A stretch of DNA of 64,000 nt from Thermoplasmata archaeon (GTDB lineage: Archaea; Thermoplasmatota; Thermoplasmata; Thermoplasmatales; GCA-001856825): contig JAJYUV010000002.1 of assembly GCA_021792355.1 (NCBI GenBank), forward strand, positions 62,581 through 126,580. The letters run 5' to 3'. The notes beneath the pieces are model-generated. The model searched no databases. It saw only the letters and a list, made by a program, of their open reading frames with translations, and was not told the origin of the DNA. Numbering within the stretch: position 1 is the stretch's first letter; the number at the start of each line of letters is the position of its first letter. Below are positions 51,522 through 60,699 of the stretch, in pieces. A program made the position numbers and the translations under genes.

Positions 51522-52618
51522 AACTGAGAGAAGAATCCCTTCTCATTTTTGAACTGTTCCAGCAATTCACGCTGTTTCTTCGATATCTTCTTTGGCAGAG
51601 CCACCTTCACTCTGAGTATCAGGTCTGCATTCCCTCTGCCTGTCTTCTTCTGTATCCCCTCTCCCTTCAGCACGAGCCGTTCTTCAGGCTGAGTTCCTAC
51701 AGGTATGTCTATCTCCTTCTCTTCTCGAAGCAGGTTGACCTTCTCCTTTCCTCCTATTATGGCGTCAATAAAGTCAACCTGAATGTCCTTTTCCAGGTCG
51801 TCCCCCGATCTCCTGAATTCCATGTAATCAATGTCGAACTTGATTCTCAAGTCTCCGGATCCTCCGTACCTATAGTTTCCCTTGTCCCTCAGTATGTATA
51901 CCTCTTCCTCATGGATTCCTGGAGGCGGTGAAATTTCTATCTTGTCCTTTTTTCTGGTGTATCCAGAGCCGGAACAGACATGACACACCTTTTCTGGAAC
52001 CTTCCCCCTACCGTTGCACGTTCTGCAGACCTCGGTGGTCCTAAAAACTATGAATCCCTGATTCGAGGATCTCTCTACATATCCTCGTCCTCTGCAGGTA
52101 GGGCACGTCAGGAGCTTTTTTGTGGATGATCCAGTACCATTGCACTCTTCACACTTCATTTCCCTGAAGTAGAACACTTCGATCTTTTCTCCCCTCGCGA
52201 TTCTCCTTATATCTATTGGAATTTCTACGTAAACGTCCTGTCCTCTCAGTTCTCTCTGCTGGTTCGAGAATCCCCCAAATGGGTTGCCAAATCCTCCTCC
52301 CCCAAAGCCGAACTGGGAAAACAGGTCTCCAAATATATCCTGAATATCCTGATAGTGGTGGAACTGGTTCCAGTCGAATCCTTGTCCCTGGAACTTCACC
52401 CCCTCTTCTCCGTACTGGTCGAATCTGGCCCTCTTTTGGTCGTCCATAAGGACTTCGTACGCTTCGCTGATGTCCTTGAACTTCTCCTCTGCCTCCTTCT
52501 TGTTCTGGGGGTTGAGGTCTGGATGATATTTCTTAGCAAGTTCTCTGTATGATTTCTTTATCTCTTCCTTGGATGCCTTTCTGTCCACTCCGAGAATTGC
52601 GTAATAGTCCTTGCCCAT
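51512..52618 (-). CDS. dnaJ: Chaperone protein DnaJ
   Basis: 368 residues, type I. J domain with HPD in [11 protein letters not shown] (residues about 30-40), a short Gly/Phe region ([20 protein letters not shown]), four zinc-binding CxxCxGxG repeats ([32 protein letters not shown]), and the C-terminal substrate-binding part. It stimulates DnaK and binds unfolded proteins. It is the last gene of grpE-dnaK-dnaJ, 13 bases after dnaK. Confidence 0.95.
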   Translation of the reverse strand: MGKDYYAILGVDRKASKEEIKKSYRELAKKYHPDLNPQNKKEAEEKFKDISEAYEVLMDDQKRARFDQYGEEGVKFQGQGFDWNQFHHYQDIQDIFGDLFSQFGFGGGGFGNPFGGFSNQQRELRGQDVYVEIPIDIRRIARGEKIEVFYFREMKCEECNGTGSSTKKLLTCPTCRGRGYVERSSNQGFIVFRTTEVCRTCNGRGKVPEKVCHVCSGSGYTRKKDKIEISPPPGIHEEEVYILRDKGNYRYGGSGDLRIKFDIDYMEFRRSGDDLEKDIQVDFIDAIIGGKEKVNLLREEKEIDIPVGTQPEERLVLKGEGIQKKTGRGNADLILRVKVALPKKISKKQRELLEQFKNEKGFFSQFHL

Positions 52619-52631
52619 TCACATCAGAAGT

Positions 52632-54482
52632 TCATTGGCCCTTATTTTCTTTATCTTCGTGAATTTCAGTCTCTCCGGGATTAGTGCCTGGAGGGGTCTC
52701 TCCACTGCCAGTAGACTGTGGTTGCTCTTCCTGCTTGACGTTCTTGTACATGTATTCACCTATCTTCTGGATCTCCTTTGTCAACACATCCATCTTCTCC
52801 TTTATTGCCGCAAGATCCTTTTTCTGAATCTCGTCCCTGAGATCTTTAAGCTTCCCGTTTATGTTGTCCTTGATGTCCTGAGGAATCTTGTCTCCATAAT
52901 CGCTTATGGTCTTTTCCGTAGAGTAAGCAAGGGCCTCCGCACCGTTTATAGTTTCAATCTCCTCCTTCTTTTTCTTATCTTCCTCTTCGTACTTCTTTGC
53001 TTCCTCTTTCATTCTGTTGATTTCTTCCTTGCTGAGCTTAGTGCTGGATGTAATGGTGATCCCACGCTGTTTATTCGTTGCCAGATCTTTGGCGGTAACA
53101 TTCAGTATTCCATTCGAGTCTATGTCGAAAGTCACTTCTATCTGCGGCATCCCTCTGGGTGCAGGGGGGATTCCGTCTAACATGAACCTACCAAGAGAAG
53201 TGTTGTCCTTAGCCATGGGCCTTTCTCCCTGAACTATTATTATCTCCACAGCCGTTTGGTTGTCTGCAGCTGTGGAGAAAATCTGTGATTTTTTGGTCGG
53301 TATTGTCGTGTTGGCGGCTATAAGCGGAGTGGCAACGCCACCCAGAGTTTCTATGCTCAGGGTGAGGGGAGTGACATCGAGGAGTACTATCCCTTTGACC
53401 TCGCCTGCGAGGACGGCTCCTTGAATGGATGCACCAATTGCGACACACTCCATCGGGTCGACCCCACTTTCGACCTTCTTTCCCATTATGTCTTCCACGA
53501 ACTTCTTGACAATGGGCATCCTGGTCGGACCGCCGACAAGAATCACCTTGCTTATGTCCGATGCAGAAAGCTTTGCTCCCTTCAGTGCCTCCTCAATCGG
53601 CCTCCTTGCCCTATCAATGGTTGGCCTTACCAGGTTCTCAAGATCTGCCCTTGTCATCGATATTAGGAGATGTTTTGGTCCGTCTGCTCCGCTTGTGATG
53701 TATGGAAGATTGACCTCAGTTGACAGCGATGTGGACAGCTCTATCTTTGCCTTTTCTGCAGCATCCTTGAGGCGGATATACGCATTCTTGTCCTTCCTCA
53801 AATCAATGCCGTTCTCCTGCTGGAACTTTGAGGCAAGGTAGTTGATCACTGCCTCGTCCATATCGGTGCCACCAAGTTTCGTGTCCCCAGAGGTGGATAG
53901 CACTTCATACACACCGGAACTGAATTCCATTATGGTCACATCCAGTGTACCCCCTCCAAGGTCGAACACCATTATCCTGTGTTCTCCCTCAGTCTTGTCC
54001 AACCCGTAAGCAAGTGCTGCGGCAGTTGGCTCATTGATTATCCTCACGACGTCAAGTCCTGCTATCGCTCCAGCGTCCTTTGTTGCCTGTCTCTGGTTGT
54101 CGTTGAAATAAGCAGGGACAGTTATGACCGCCTTTGATATCTTCTCTCCAAGATATTTCTCTGCATCGTCCTTTATTTTTTGAAGGAGAAATCCAGACAG
54201 CTGCTGCGGTGTGTACTCCTTGTCCCTTACTTTGAACTTGAAACTCTCACCCATCCTCCTCTTGAACGCATAGACTGTTCCCTCAGGATTTGTGAGCGCC
54301 TGCCTCCTTGCTGGCTCTCCTATTAAAAGTTCTCCGTTCTTTGTAAATGCCACATAGCTCGGAAATGCCTTTCCTCCGAGTGTAGTTCCTTCCGAACTTG
54401 GCAATACTACTGGTTTACCGGCTATCATTACAGCCGCTTGTGAATTGCTCGTCCCTAGATCTATTCCTAATATTTTCTCCAT
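52632..54482 (-). CDS. dnaK: Chaperone protein DnaK (Hsp70)
   Basis: About 616 residues from ATG 54482. It begins [19 protein letters not shown], with ATPase motifs [15 protein letters not shown] and [15 protein letters not shown], the linker ending [17 protein letters not shown], and a substrate-binding domain plus a C-terminal acidic tail ([15 protein letters not shown]). The ATG just after the grpE stop has AAAGGTGAG at ribosome-binding distance, which is better than the upstream in-frame ATG 54491. ATP-driven folding chaperone. Confidence 0.96.
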   Translation of the reverse strand: MEKILGIDLGTSNSQAAVMIAGKPVVLPSSEGTTLGGKAFPSYVAFTKNGELLIGEPARRQALTNPEGTVYAFKRRMGESFKFKVRDKEYTPQQLSGFLLQKIKDDAEKYLGEKISKAVITVPAYFNDNQRQATKDAGAIAGLDVVRIINEPTAAALAYGLDKTEGEHRIMVFDLGGGTLDVTIMEFSSGVYEVLSTSGDTKLGGTDMDEAVINYLASKFQQENGIDLRKDKNAYIRLKDAAEKAKIELSTSLSTEVNLPYITSGADGPKHLLISMTRADLENLVRPTIDRARRPIEEALKGAKLSASDISKVILVGGPTRMPIVKKFVEDIMGKKVESGVDPMECVAIGASIQGAVLAGEVKGIVLLDVTPLTLSIETLGGVATPLIAANTTIPTKKSQIFSTAADNQTAVEIIIVQGERPMAKDNTSLGRFMLDGIPPAPRGMPQIEVTFDIDSNGILNVTAKDLATNKQRGITITSSTKLSKEEINRMKEEAKKYEEEDKKKKEEIETINGAEALAYSTEKTISDYGDKIPQDIKDNINGKLKDLRDEIQKKDLAAIKEKMDVLTKEIQKIGEYMYKNVKQEEQPQSTGSGETPPGTNPGETEIHEDKENKGQ

Positions 54483-54483
54483 T

Positions 54484-54966
54484 CTACTCACCTTTGTTGA
54501 TAATTACTAATTCTGGCCTTATCACCCTGTCTCCGAGTGCGTACCCCTTTCTTACAACCTTTTTGATTGTGTTTGCCTCGCCACCTTCTTCTGCCCCGAT
54601 AGCTTCGTGCTTGTTTGGATCAAACGTAACGCTGTCGTTTATTGCCGTCAGTCCTTCTTTCTGAAGTATCCCCTCTATCTGCCTTTTGATTGCAAGAGAA
54701 CCCTCATCGGTCACGTTGTCCAAACTGTCGAGTACCGGTAGAAGTTGTTTGATGATCCTCTCTGAAGCGTAGCTGACAATCTTCAGTGATTCTTCTCCTA
54801 CCTTCTTCTGGAAGTTTTCAAGGTCTGCGGAGAATCTCAGATTTTGCTCCTTTAGCTCCTTTATTTCCTTCTCCTTCTCGTTGTTACTCACCTCTAGCGC
54901 TCTTAGCTTTTCTGTACACTCTGATAGAGATTGTTTCAGAGATCTGTAATAGGAGACAGTTGGCAC
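54484..54966 (-). CDS. grpE: GrpE nucleotide-exchange factor
   Basis: 160 residues. A long N-terminal coiled coil (LTECTEKL-type heptads through [20 protein letters not shown]) leads to the conserved [14 protein letters not shown] and [20 protein letters not shown] head region and [20 protein letters not shown]. It releases ADP from DnaK. It begins with GTG 54966, and ATTATTATA at 54995-54987 lies 29 to 21 bases upstream, so it is probably leaderless and heads the operon. Confidence 0.93.
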   Translation of the reverse strand: MPTVSYYRSLKQSLSECTEKLRALEVSNNEKEKEIKELKEQNLRFSADLENFQKKVGEESLKIVSYASERIIKQLLPVLDSLDNVTDEGSLAIKRQIEGILQKEGLTAINDSVTFDPNKHEAIGAEEGGEANTIKKVVRKGYALGDRVIRPELVIINKGE

Positions 54967-54986
54967 TTACCCTAATTTTGCACTTC

Positions 54987-54995
54987 TATAATAAT
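54987..54995 (-). promoter_or_regulatory. TATA-like element for grpE-dnaK-dnaJ
   Basis: On the minus strand ATTATTATA lies 29 to 21 bases before GTG 54966. No repeat typical of a heat-shock operator was recognised around it. Confidence 0.5.
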
Positions 54996-55108
54996 GTTAT
55001 CATCGATTGGTTGTGTACCGTAATATCCCGCAGAAACAATATTCCGCACTGACTTCAGCTTTTGCCAGCATAGTGAATTCCCCAGTTTCTTGACAGTCCT
55101 CCTATCCC

Positions 55109-55630
55109 TCACTTATTTTTTTTCTGTCTCCTGATGGTCATCTTCTCTGTAATGATCCAGTTCTCTCCTGAATTTCTTGTATATTCCGATCTCCACTTGA
55201 ACGAATTGTTACTTAATTCGTAGAATATCCACTTCATTTTTCTCTTGTTAGTTTCCCTTGACTCTAGGACGATTTCATCTCCCTTCTTCTTGCCTACGAA
55301 ACCTCTTATCGTGCCCTGAGCAGGAGAGATCCAGACGCTGTTCCAGGAATCCCCATTGGAATCATAGAAGTGAATTGTCGTCCCTCCAGTGTCACCGGTT
55401 TCGGTTTCTGTCGACCTCCAGATATCCTGAACCGCAGTTCCTCCTAAGATCCATCCGGAGTGAAACTCTCCCTTGGAACTTTTCCACGAACCATCATCTT
55501 GGAGACTCTTTGCCTCAACGATGTCCCAGTCACCGACGAATTGACCAAAGAGCATTAGTTTGTCTTTGAGAGGCTCGAAGGGTCCCTGCGCATTGAGATG
55601 TTTGATTGAAGGAATTGTATGATTTTCCAT
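55109..55630 (-). CDS. DUF1579-like (lipocalin-fold) protein
   Basis: 173 residues from ATG 55630; a start six codons upstream (55648) is in frame, but AAAGGTGATA inside it is at ribosome-binding distance to 55630. The sequence LFGQFVGDWDIVEAKSLQDD, then HSGWILGGTAVQDIWRSTET and TTIHFYDSNGDSWNSVWISP, fits the beta-barrel DUF1579/SnoaL-neighbour group of uncertain function. It is divergent from the presenilin homologue. Confidence 0.7.
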   Translation of the reverse strand: MENHTIPSIKHLNAQGPFEPLKDKLMLFGQFVGDWDIVEAKSLQDDGSWKSSKGEFHSGWILGGTAVQDIWRSTETETGDTGGTTIHFYDSNGDSWNSVWISPAQGTIRGFVGKKKGDEIVLESRETNKRKMKWIFYELSNNSFKWRSEYTRNSGENWIITEKMTIRRQKKNK

Positions 55631-55827
55631 GGCCCTATCACCTTTCATAATGTTCGTGAGCGAAACTGGACTATTTCAATTTCTCGTGACAGCTACGACA
55701 ATAAATGTATGTGGGGCGACTCTTTATCTCTGGGAAATATCGGATTCTATCATATCATTTCAGAGAAAGCCATATATTGTGAACTTGATGTCTGTCAACA
55801 ATCAACAGAAGGAGAAATGAAAGTCAA

Positions 55828-56721
55828 ATGGCTGATGAATCTGAATTACCGGTTGCTCAATTGACCAGTTTAGTACTGTTTGTACTGTCGTCCGTTTTTG
55901 CTGTTTACTTGGCTAGTATCGCTATTCAGATTTCACCTTCCATATCTGCTAGTACAACCACTTCGGGACTTGGGTACGTGGTGTACTATCTAGTTGCGGC
56001 TCTGGTTTTCTCGTTTCTATTGATCTACCTTTCAAAGAAGTTCAAGCTTAATTTCCTGAAGTGGCTTTTCGTGGCCGTCATAGGCCTGGTAGTGTTCATG
56101 GTCTGGAACTATCTTGGACTAGTTATCGCACGAAACTACGAGCAATACTATGCGATCATAATTGCTGCACCAGTAATCATGGTCCTCGCCATGATTTTCA
56201 ACAACAAATGGTACGTAGTTAACATAGCCGGTTTCTTCCTAACCTCTGGGATTGCATTTCTTCTTGGTCTTTTACTGGGTATATGGGCAGCAGCAATCTT
56301 CCTTGCGCTGTTTGCGGTATATGATTATATTTCAGTGTACAAGACGAAGCACATGGTCGGTCTCGCGAAAATTGCCATAGATAGGGACCTCCCCATGCTG
56401 TTCGTCTTTCCCACCGATTTCTCAAAGAAGATAGAGAAGATAGAGATCGGAGAAGACGGAATAGAGGGGCACACTGCCATGGCCCTTGGATTTGGGGATG
56501 TAGCATTTCCTGGTATAATGGTCGTTGCCTCTGCAATATACGGAATGAAGGTTGGACACTTCTATCCTTTTTTCATCCTTCCCCTTGTAGGCGGAATAGT
56601 TGGAATGATATACCTTGTTTTGGGAAATGTCAAGAAACCTGCACCGGGTCTTCCTTTTCTTAACACGGGAGTGATAGTTGGCACCCTTCTTTCTTACCTT
56701 GTTTTTGTGATAATTCTCTGA
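55828..56721 (+). CDS. Presenilin-like A22-family intramembrane aspartyl protease
   Basis: 297 residues with about nine membrane spans. The catalytic aspartates are in FAVYDYISVYKTKHM (D166) and ALGFGDVAFPGIMVVA (D224, the GxGD motif). The substrate-binding PAL region reads PAPGLPFLN (271-279) instead of PAL. Archaeal members such as PSH are related to presenilin and signal-peptide peptidase. It cleaves membrane-span substrates, probably signal peptide remnants. ATG 55828 has no strong ribosome-binding site. Confidence 0.87.
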   Translation: MADESELPVAQLTSLVLFVLSSVFAVYLASIAIQISPSISASTTTSGLGYVVYYLVAALVFSFLLIYLSKKFKLNFLKWLFVAVIGLVVFMVWNYLGLVIARNYEQYYAIIIAAPVIMVLAMIFNNKWYVVNIAGFFLTSGIAFLLGLLLGIWAAAIFLALFAVYDYISVYKTKHMVGLAKIAIDRDLPMLFVFPTDFSKKIEKIEIGEDGIEGHTAMALGFGDVAFPGIMVVASAIYGMKVGHFYPFFILPLVGGIVGMIYLVLGNVKKPAPGLPFLNTGVIVGTLLSYLVFVIIL

Positions 56722-56912
56722 TACCATTCCGCCTTTTTCAAATCTCTTGGATCTGAAATATAGTTCCACAGAGGACCCCTTTTACTTGTTCTTACCTCAA
56801 CACCCTTCCTGATACATGATATCTCAGGAATGACTGGTAGTGAGGCGAAAGAATAGTTGATGCCGGCCAAGAATTCGTTACAATGGTTGGTAGCCAGTTC
56901 CGTTATCTCCAA
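56694..56912 (-). CDS. Possible small hypothetical protein (72 aa)
   Basis: TTG 56912 to the stop at 56694 encodes 72 residues with a natural-looking composition (FLAGINYSFASLPVIPEISC; SKRGPLWNYISDPRDLKKAE). It overlaps the 3' end of the presenilin gene by 28 bases in convergent orientation and otherwise fills a 271-base gap. CCATTTAG about 20-27 bases upstream could be a weak TATA element. No family match. Confidence 0.3.
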   Translation of the reverse strand: MEITELATNHCNEFLAGINYSFASLPVIPEISCIRKGVEVRTSKRGPLWNYISDPRDLKKAEWYQRIITKTR

Positions 56913-56963
56913 AAGTTAGATGGGGCTGACTAAATGGAGTGGTTCCCCCTGTTTATTGAAATT

Positions 56964-56971
56964 GTTTAATA
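56964..56971 (+). promoter_or_regulatory. TATA-like element for the ChrB-domain gene
   Basis: GTTTAATA lies 29 to 22 bases before ATG 56993. Confidence 0.4.
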
Positions 56972-56992
56972 CAAGTAAGCAACTAGAGTTTT

Positions 56993-57460
56993 ATGAAATG
57001 GATCACTCGTGAAAAGGCAAGAGTCGACAGAATTGCTTGTCCTTGGCTGATCAGGAAATTCGTTGACCCGGAAGCAATCTTCATTTTCGTTCCAAAGGAA
57101 AGGGTTTTGGATGAGGCTAAAAGAACGGGAGCAATACCATTTGACGTACCAGGCGCTGAATTATATCATTACAACGAAGGAGGAAGTGAATTCGTCTCTT
57201 TTGACGCAGTTATCAGGAAGTATAAGCTGGATGATAAGCCGCTCCTAGAACTCGCAAAGATAGTGAGGGGAGCTGATGCCTCGATATCGGATACTCCTCC
57301 AGAATCACCTGGACTAGAAGCTGCTGCTACGGGATTCAGCAAGATATCGAAGGACGATTTTGAGAACATGAAAATGCAGTTCCCACTCTACGATGCACTG
57401 TACGAATACTGCAGGTCAAAAGTGAGCGAAGGAAGAGTTCTGAAACACTCTGTCCGGTAG
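56993..57460 (+). CDS. ChrB C-terminal domain protein
   Basis: 155 residues. It matches the C-terminal domain of chromate-resistance protein ChrB: WITREKARVDRIACPWLIRK, FVDPEAIFIFVPKERVLDEA, ELYHYNEGGSEFVSFDAVIR, and a late ADASISDTPPESPGL. There is no ChrA transporter nearby. Stand-alone versions are widespread and their role (redox or metal response) is unsettled. ATG 56993 has a TATA-like element upstream. It converges with the geranylgeranyl reductase-like gene, 6 bases apart. Confidence 0.85.
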   Translation: MKWITREKARVDRIACPWLIRKFVDPEAIFIFVPKERVLDEAKRTGAIPFDVPGAELYHYNEGGSEFVSFDAVIRKYKLDDKPLLELAKIVRGADASISDTPPESPGLEAAATGFSKISKDDFENMKMQFPLYDALYEYCRSKVSEGRVLKHSVR

Positions 57461-57466
57461 AATATC

Positions 57467-58903
57467 CTAGACCGGGGCTGAGGGCATCCTTGCCTTTGCT
57501 TCATTAATCATTGATACCACTCTCTTCTTGAACTCGGGAAACTCCTTCGGAGACCTTGGGTAATCTGCGTACAAATTATTGAGTTCCTTCATTTTTTGCG
57601 TCGTCCATACCAAGTCCTTGAACGTCCTGAGGGCACCAACCCCCTTCACCAACTTGCTGACCTTATTGGTGAGTGACAGCTCTGGGATTCTTCCATACGT
57701 GATTTCTACCGCTTCCTCGTACGTTATGAAACTCTTCATTCCGTAGTCAATATCCTGATTGTTCATCGATTGAAGGAAGATTCTGAATACCTCCATTCCA
57801 GCCATGCTTTTTCCATACTGTTTCACGTAGTCTACATTGTAATTCCACAGCCCTTCCAGACTGGTATCTCCAGACTCGACTGCCATGGCTGCTGCCTTGC
57901 CTGAAAGAATTCCTCCTATGAGGGCTGGACCTATTCCACCCGCGCTTAGTGGATTGGCAGAAGCCATAGAATCACCCGCTCCTATGTATCCGGGAAAGAC
58001 CATTCCCTCCATCTGTCTTCGCACACTGACACTCCAGTATCCCTCCCCATTCTTGCTTGTGCTGTCAAGTTTGTAGCTCTTGAACAGAGGGTTCCACTTC
58101 ACGTACTTCTCAATGAGAGATTTCAGATTATCATTGGCACCGAACTTCTTGTTCCTTATCTCGAGGCTCCTGTGTTGAACTCCCAAACCTACATTGACCC
58201 TTCCATCCGTCTTAGGAAACACCCATCCATACCCTCCCGGAGCCATCTGTTGGTTCAGGTGGATCAGGGCGTTCTTTTTGTCGTAGTACTTGGGGTCATC
58301 AAATGAGTCGTCCGTCTTGTAGATGAACCTCCCCGTAAGCTCTAGATCCTCGTAATCTATTTCCTTGTCAATGTACTGATTGTCTGGAAGCTTCCTCCTA
58401 AGGAGAGATGCGATTCCCAGTGCATCTATCGTCACCTTTCCCCTGATCTTTTCTTCCTCTCCATTCTCATTCTTTCCATAGACTCCCTTCACTGCGTTGT
58501 CTTCGACTATCGGTCCCTCTACGCTAAACTTCCCCCTGAATTCCGCACCATTCTTGATCGCCTCTTCGAAAAGTGCCTTCCCAAAAAGTGGTCTTTCGAG
58601 ACTGTACCCTTCTCCATCGAACGGTAGCTTGTAGCCCAGATCGGGAGACAGTGCGACGACCCCGTCTACTTTGAGACCCAGAGCCGCGTCACTGAAAGTG
58701 TTCCCAAGGTTCTTTTGAACATAAGTAATGTGAGACCTTGCAACTGCATCTCCGCAGACCCAGCCCCATACTGTTTTTTTTCCGGGTTCCTCGGAAGAGT
58801 TCCTGTCTATTAGAAGGACTCTTTTACCGAGCTTGCTGGCCATAGCCGCGGCCGTGGATCCTGATACTCCTGCACCCGCAACTATAACGTCATATTCTGC
58901 CAT
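57467..58903 (-). CDS. Geranylgeranyl reductase family flavoprotein
   Basis: 478 residues, longer than the ~400 of the typical archaeal enzyme. The FAD site is YDVIVAGAGVSGSTAAAMAS (4-23). YGWVFPKTDGRVNVGLG and GAGDSMASANPLSAGGIGPA are the family flavin and substrate loops. The enzyme saturates double bonds in the isoprenoid chains of archaeal lipids, or in a quinone side chain. The extra C-terminal ~80 residues (MKSFITYEEAVEITYGRIPE onward) have no clear match. Confidence 0.88.
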   Translation of the reverse strand: MAEYDVIVAGAGVSGSTAAAMASKLGKRVLLIDRNSSEEPGKKTVWGWVCGDAVARSHITYVQKNLGNTFSDAALGLKVDGVVALSPDLGYKLPFDGEGYSLERPLFGKALFEEAIKNGAEFRGKFSVEGPIVEDNAVKGVYGKNENGEEEKIRGKVTIDALGIASLLRRKLPDNQYIDKEIDYEDLELTGRFIYKTDDSFDDPKYYDKKNALIHLNQQMAPGGYGWVFPKTDGRVNVGLGVQHRSLEIRNKKFGANDNLKSLIEKYVKWNPLFKSYKLDSTSKNGEGYWSVSVRRQMEGMVFPGYIGAGDSMASANPLSAGGIGPALIGGILSGKAAAMAVESGDTSLEGLWNYNVDYVKQYGKSMAGMEVFRIFLQSMNNQDIDYGMKSFITYEEAVEITYGRIPELSLTNKVSKLVKGVGALRTFKDLVWTTQKMKELNNLYADYPRSPKEFPEFKKRVVSMINEAKARMPSAPV

Positions 58904-58947
58904 GCTGGTGAAATATCACTTCCTATTAAAATGGTAGGTAGTCCTCC

Positions 58948-60699
58948 CTATCCAAACTGAGAGCCCTGCGTGTTTGAAAGCAATTGATACTGCGACGAGT
59001 CTGGAGGAACATAGAAAACTACTACCGCCTGCCAGGGACTGTTCTGATCTACCATCACCACCCCCCCAGCCTGGGTCAGATTGAAGAACACCAGGGAGAT
59101 CGTTATCTGCTTTTCAGATGGTATCGTAAGGAAAGTACCGTTTCCGAAAGTTACGATATTTGTCGTACTGCTCAAGTAAAAATCTGACGAACTGTTGAAC
59201 TTGTGAATATCAAGAATTGCTGCACCACCGTTGTTGATGAGTGTCATGTTGATTGTAGTCCTATTTGAATACAGAGGATTTCTGTTGTTAAGGGTTAGAT
59301 TTGGATCCAGTTCAACCACGGTAACATTCCTGTCGAAATTCCAGTGCTTCGTTGCGGTAGATACACTGATAGAGAAGCTGTAGTACCCAAGGCTAGAGTT
59401 GGAGGAAGGCCAGACCGCGATCTCGTAACTCTTTTTTTCAAGTGGTCCCGTACTGTTGTTAAACGGGGCGGTTGCAGATAGACCTGCAGGCGTATTGACC
59501 ACCACACTGTTGAGAATTGTGTAATTGTTAGTGTTGTCAACGTTGAGGGACATGTAGTCAACGTTGAAAACGGGGTTTCCCACGATAATAAAATTATTTC
59601 CTCCTGTCACGTAGGCAATGGAATTGTCTTGAGCTACGTGTTCTGCAAACGGTACTGGAGAGAAGCATATTGCAACGAGTGCTATCGCGATAACACCGAC
59701 CATTATTTCCTTCCTTCCGGGTTTAGAAATGTCGTTCAGCGGAGGAGGGTGGTTGAGTCCGAGGATTATGATTATGATTGCAAAGAGTATCCAAGAGAAG
59801 TAGTAAATGCCCAGCACCACAAGGATGACTATGAATGAGTAACTTAGGTATTTTGCATTCTTCCCAAGAAGACCCCTTGCGACGTGCCCACCATCCAGCT
59901 GACCAATTGGGAATAGATTAATTGCCGTGACAAGAAAACCCACCCACGCAGCAAACGCAACTGGATGGATGCTGTTAGTTATGTGAATAGCGGGAAAGAT
60001 GTAGTAGATAACGGGCAGGTATATGAGTGTGGTAATCTGCGAGTTGGTGATGATCACAGGCTTCTGGATGTCGCCGAGACTTGCCCCAATGATACCCACG
60101 ACGATACTCATTACGAACCCTACGAGGGGACCCGCAGCGCCAATCTTGATAAGCGTTTTCCTATCTGGAAGAGGGTCCCGAAGGGAGATAAATGCACCCA
60201 TTGTACCGAGAGGGGGAACCGGGAGAGGAATGAAAAAAGGAAGAGATGCGGCAACGCCGTTTTTCTTGGCGACAAAATAGTGACCTAGCTCGTGCGATCC
60301 AAGGATCACGAGGAGAGGGAGCGAGAAGTAGACGAAGCCGTAGAGATAGAGCTGCAAGGTGTTTCCCAGACCAAAATATGGAGCCGCAAGCAGTGAGCCC
60401 ACATATATAGTAGAGACCAGTGTGGCCACGAGGAGCACCACGTTTATCCATATTCCGAATGGACGTGCTTTCCTCCTTTTTATAACAGATATGATGTAAT
60501 CGGAACCAGCCTCTTTCCCCTTCCCTATCACGGGAATGTAACCTATAGTCTTCAGCTCCGAAACTAGCTTCTTGAAATCCGCCTCTAGGTTGGGATCTAC
60601 CAGAGTGTGAAATTCGTACACGCCTTCCTGAATCTTAACTTCGTTCGTGACGGCAAAATACTTGCGTACCGCAGAACGAATCGTTAAGATTTCATCCAC
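58948..60699 (-). CDS. Site-2 protease family zinc metalloprotease (M50)
   Basis: 583 residues. After a soluble N-terminal ~80 residues come several spans with HELGH in GSHELGHYFVAKKNG (136-140) and the second metal motif FPIGQLDGGHVARGLLG. The region beyond ~345 is a large extracytoplasmic part rich in Asn and Ser/Thr (many N-x-S/T sites), absent from minimal S2P enzymes. It cleaves membrane proteins within the bilayer. Its ATG overlaps the alaS 3' end by 8 bases. Confidence 0.88.
   Translation of the reverse strand: MDEILTIRSAVRKYFAVTNEVKIQEGVYEFHTLVDPNLEADFKKLVSELKTIGYIPVIGKGKEAGSDYIISVIKRRKARPFGIWINVVLLVATLVSTIYVGSLLAAPYFGLGNTLQLYLYGFVYFSLPLLVILGSHELGHYFVAKKNGVAASLPFFIPLPVPPLGTMGAFISLRDPLPDRKTLIKIGAAGPLVGFVMSIVVGIIGASLGDIQKPVIITNSQITTLIYLPVIYYIFPAIHITNSIHPVAFAAWVGFLVTAINLFPIGQLDGGHVARGLLGKNAKYLSYSFIVILVVLGIYYFSWILFAIIIIILGLNHPPPLNDISKPGRKEIMVGVIAIALVAICFSPVPFAEHVAQDNSIAYVTGGNNFIIVGNPVFNVDYMSLNVDNTNNYTILNSVVVNTPAGLSATAPFNNSTGPLEKKSYEIAVWPSSNSSLGYYSFSISVSTATKHWNFDRNVTVVELDPNLTLNNRNPLYSNRTTINMTLINNGGAAILDIHKFNSSSDFYLSSTTNIVTFGNGTFLTIPSEKQITISLVFFNLTQAGGVVMVDQNSPWQAVVVFYVPPDSSQYQLLSNTQGSQFG

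Noticed and set aside
55619..55864. Plus-strand frames over the start of the DUF1579-like gene
   Set aside because: They overlap two better-supported genes and have no family features or start signals.
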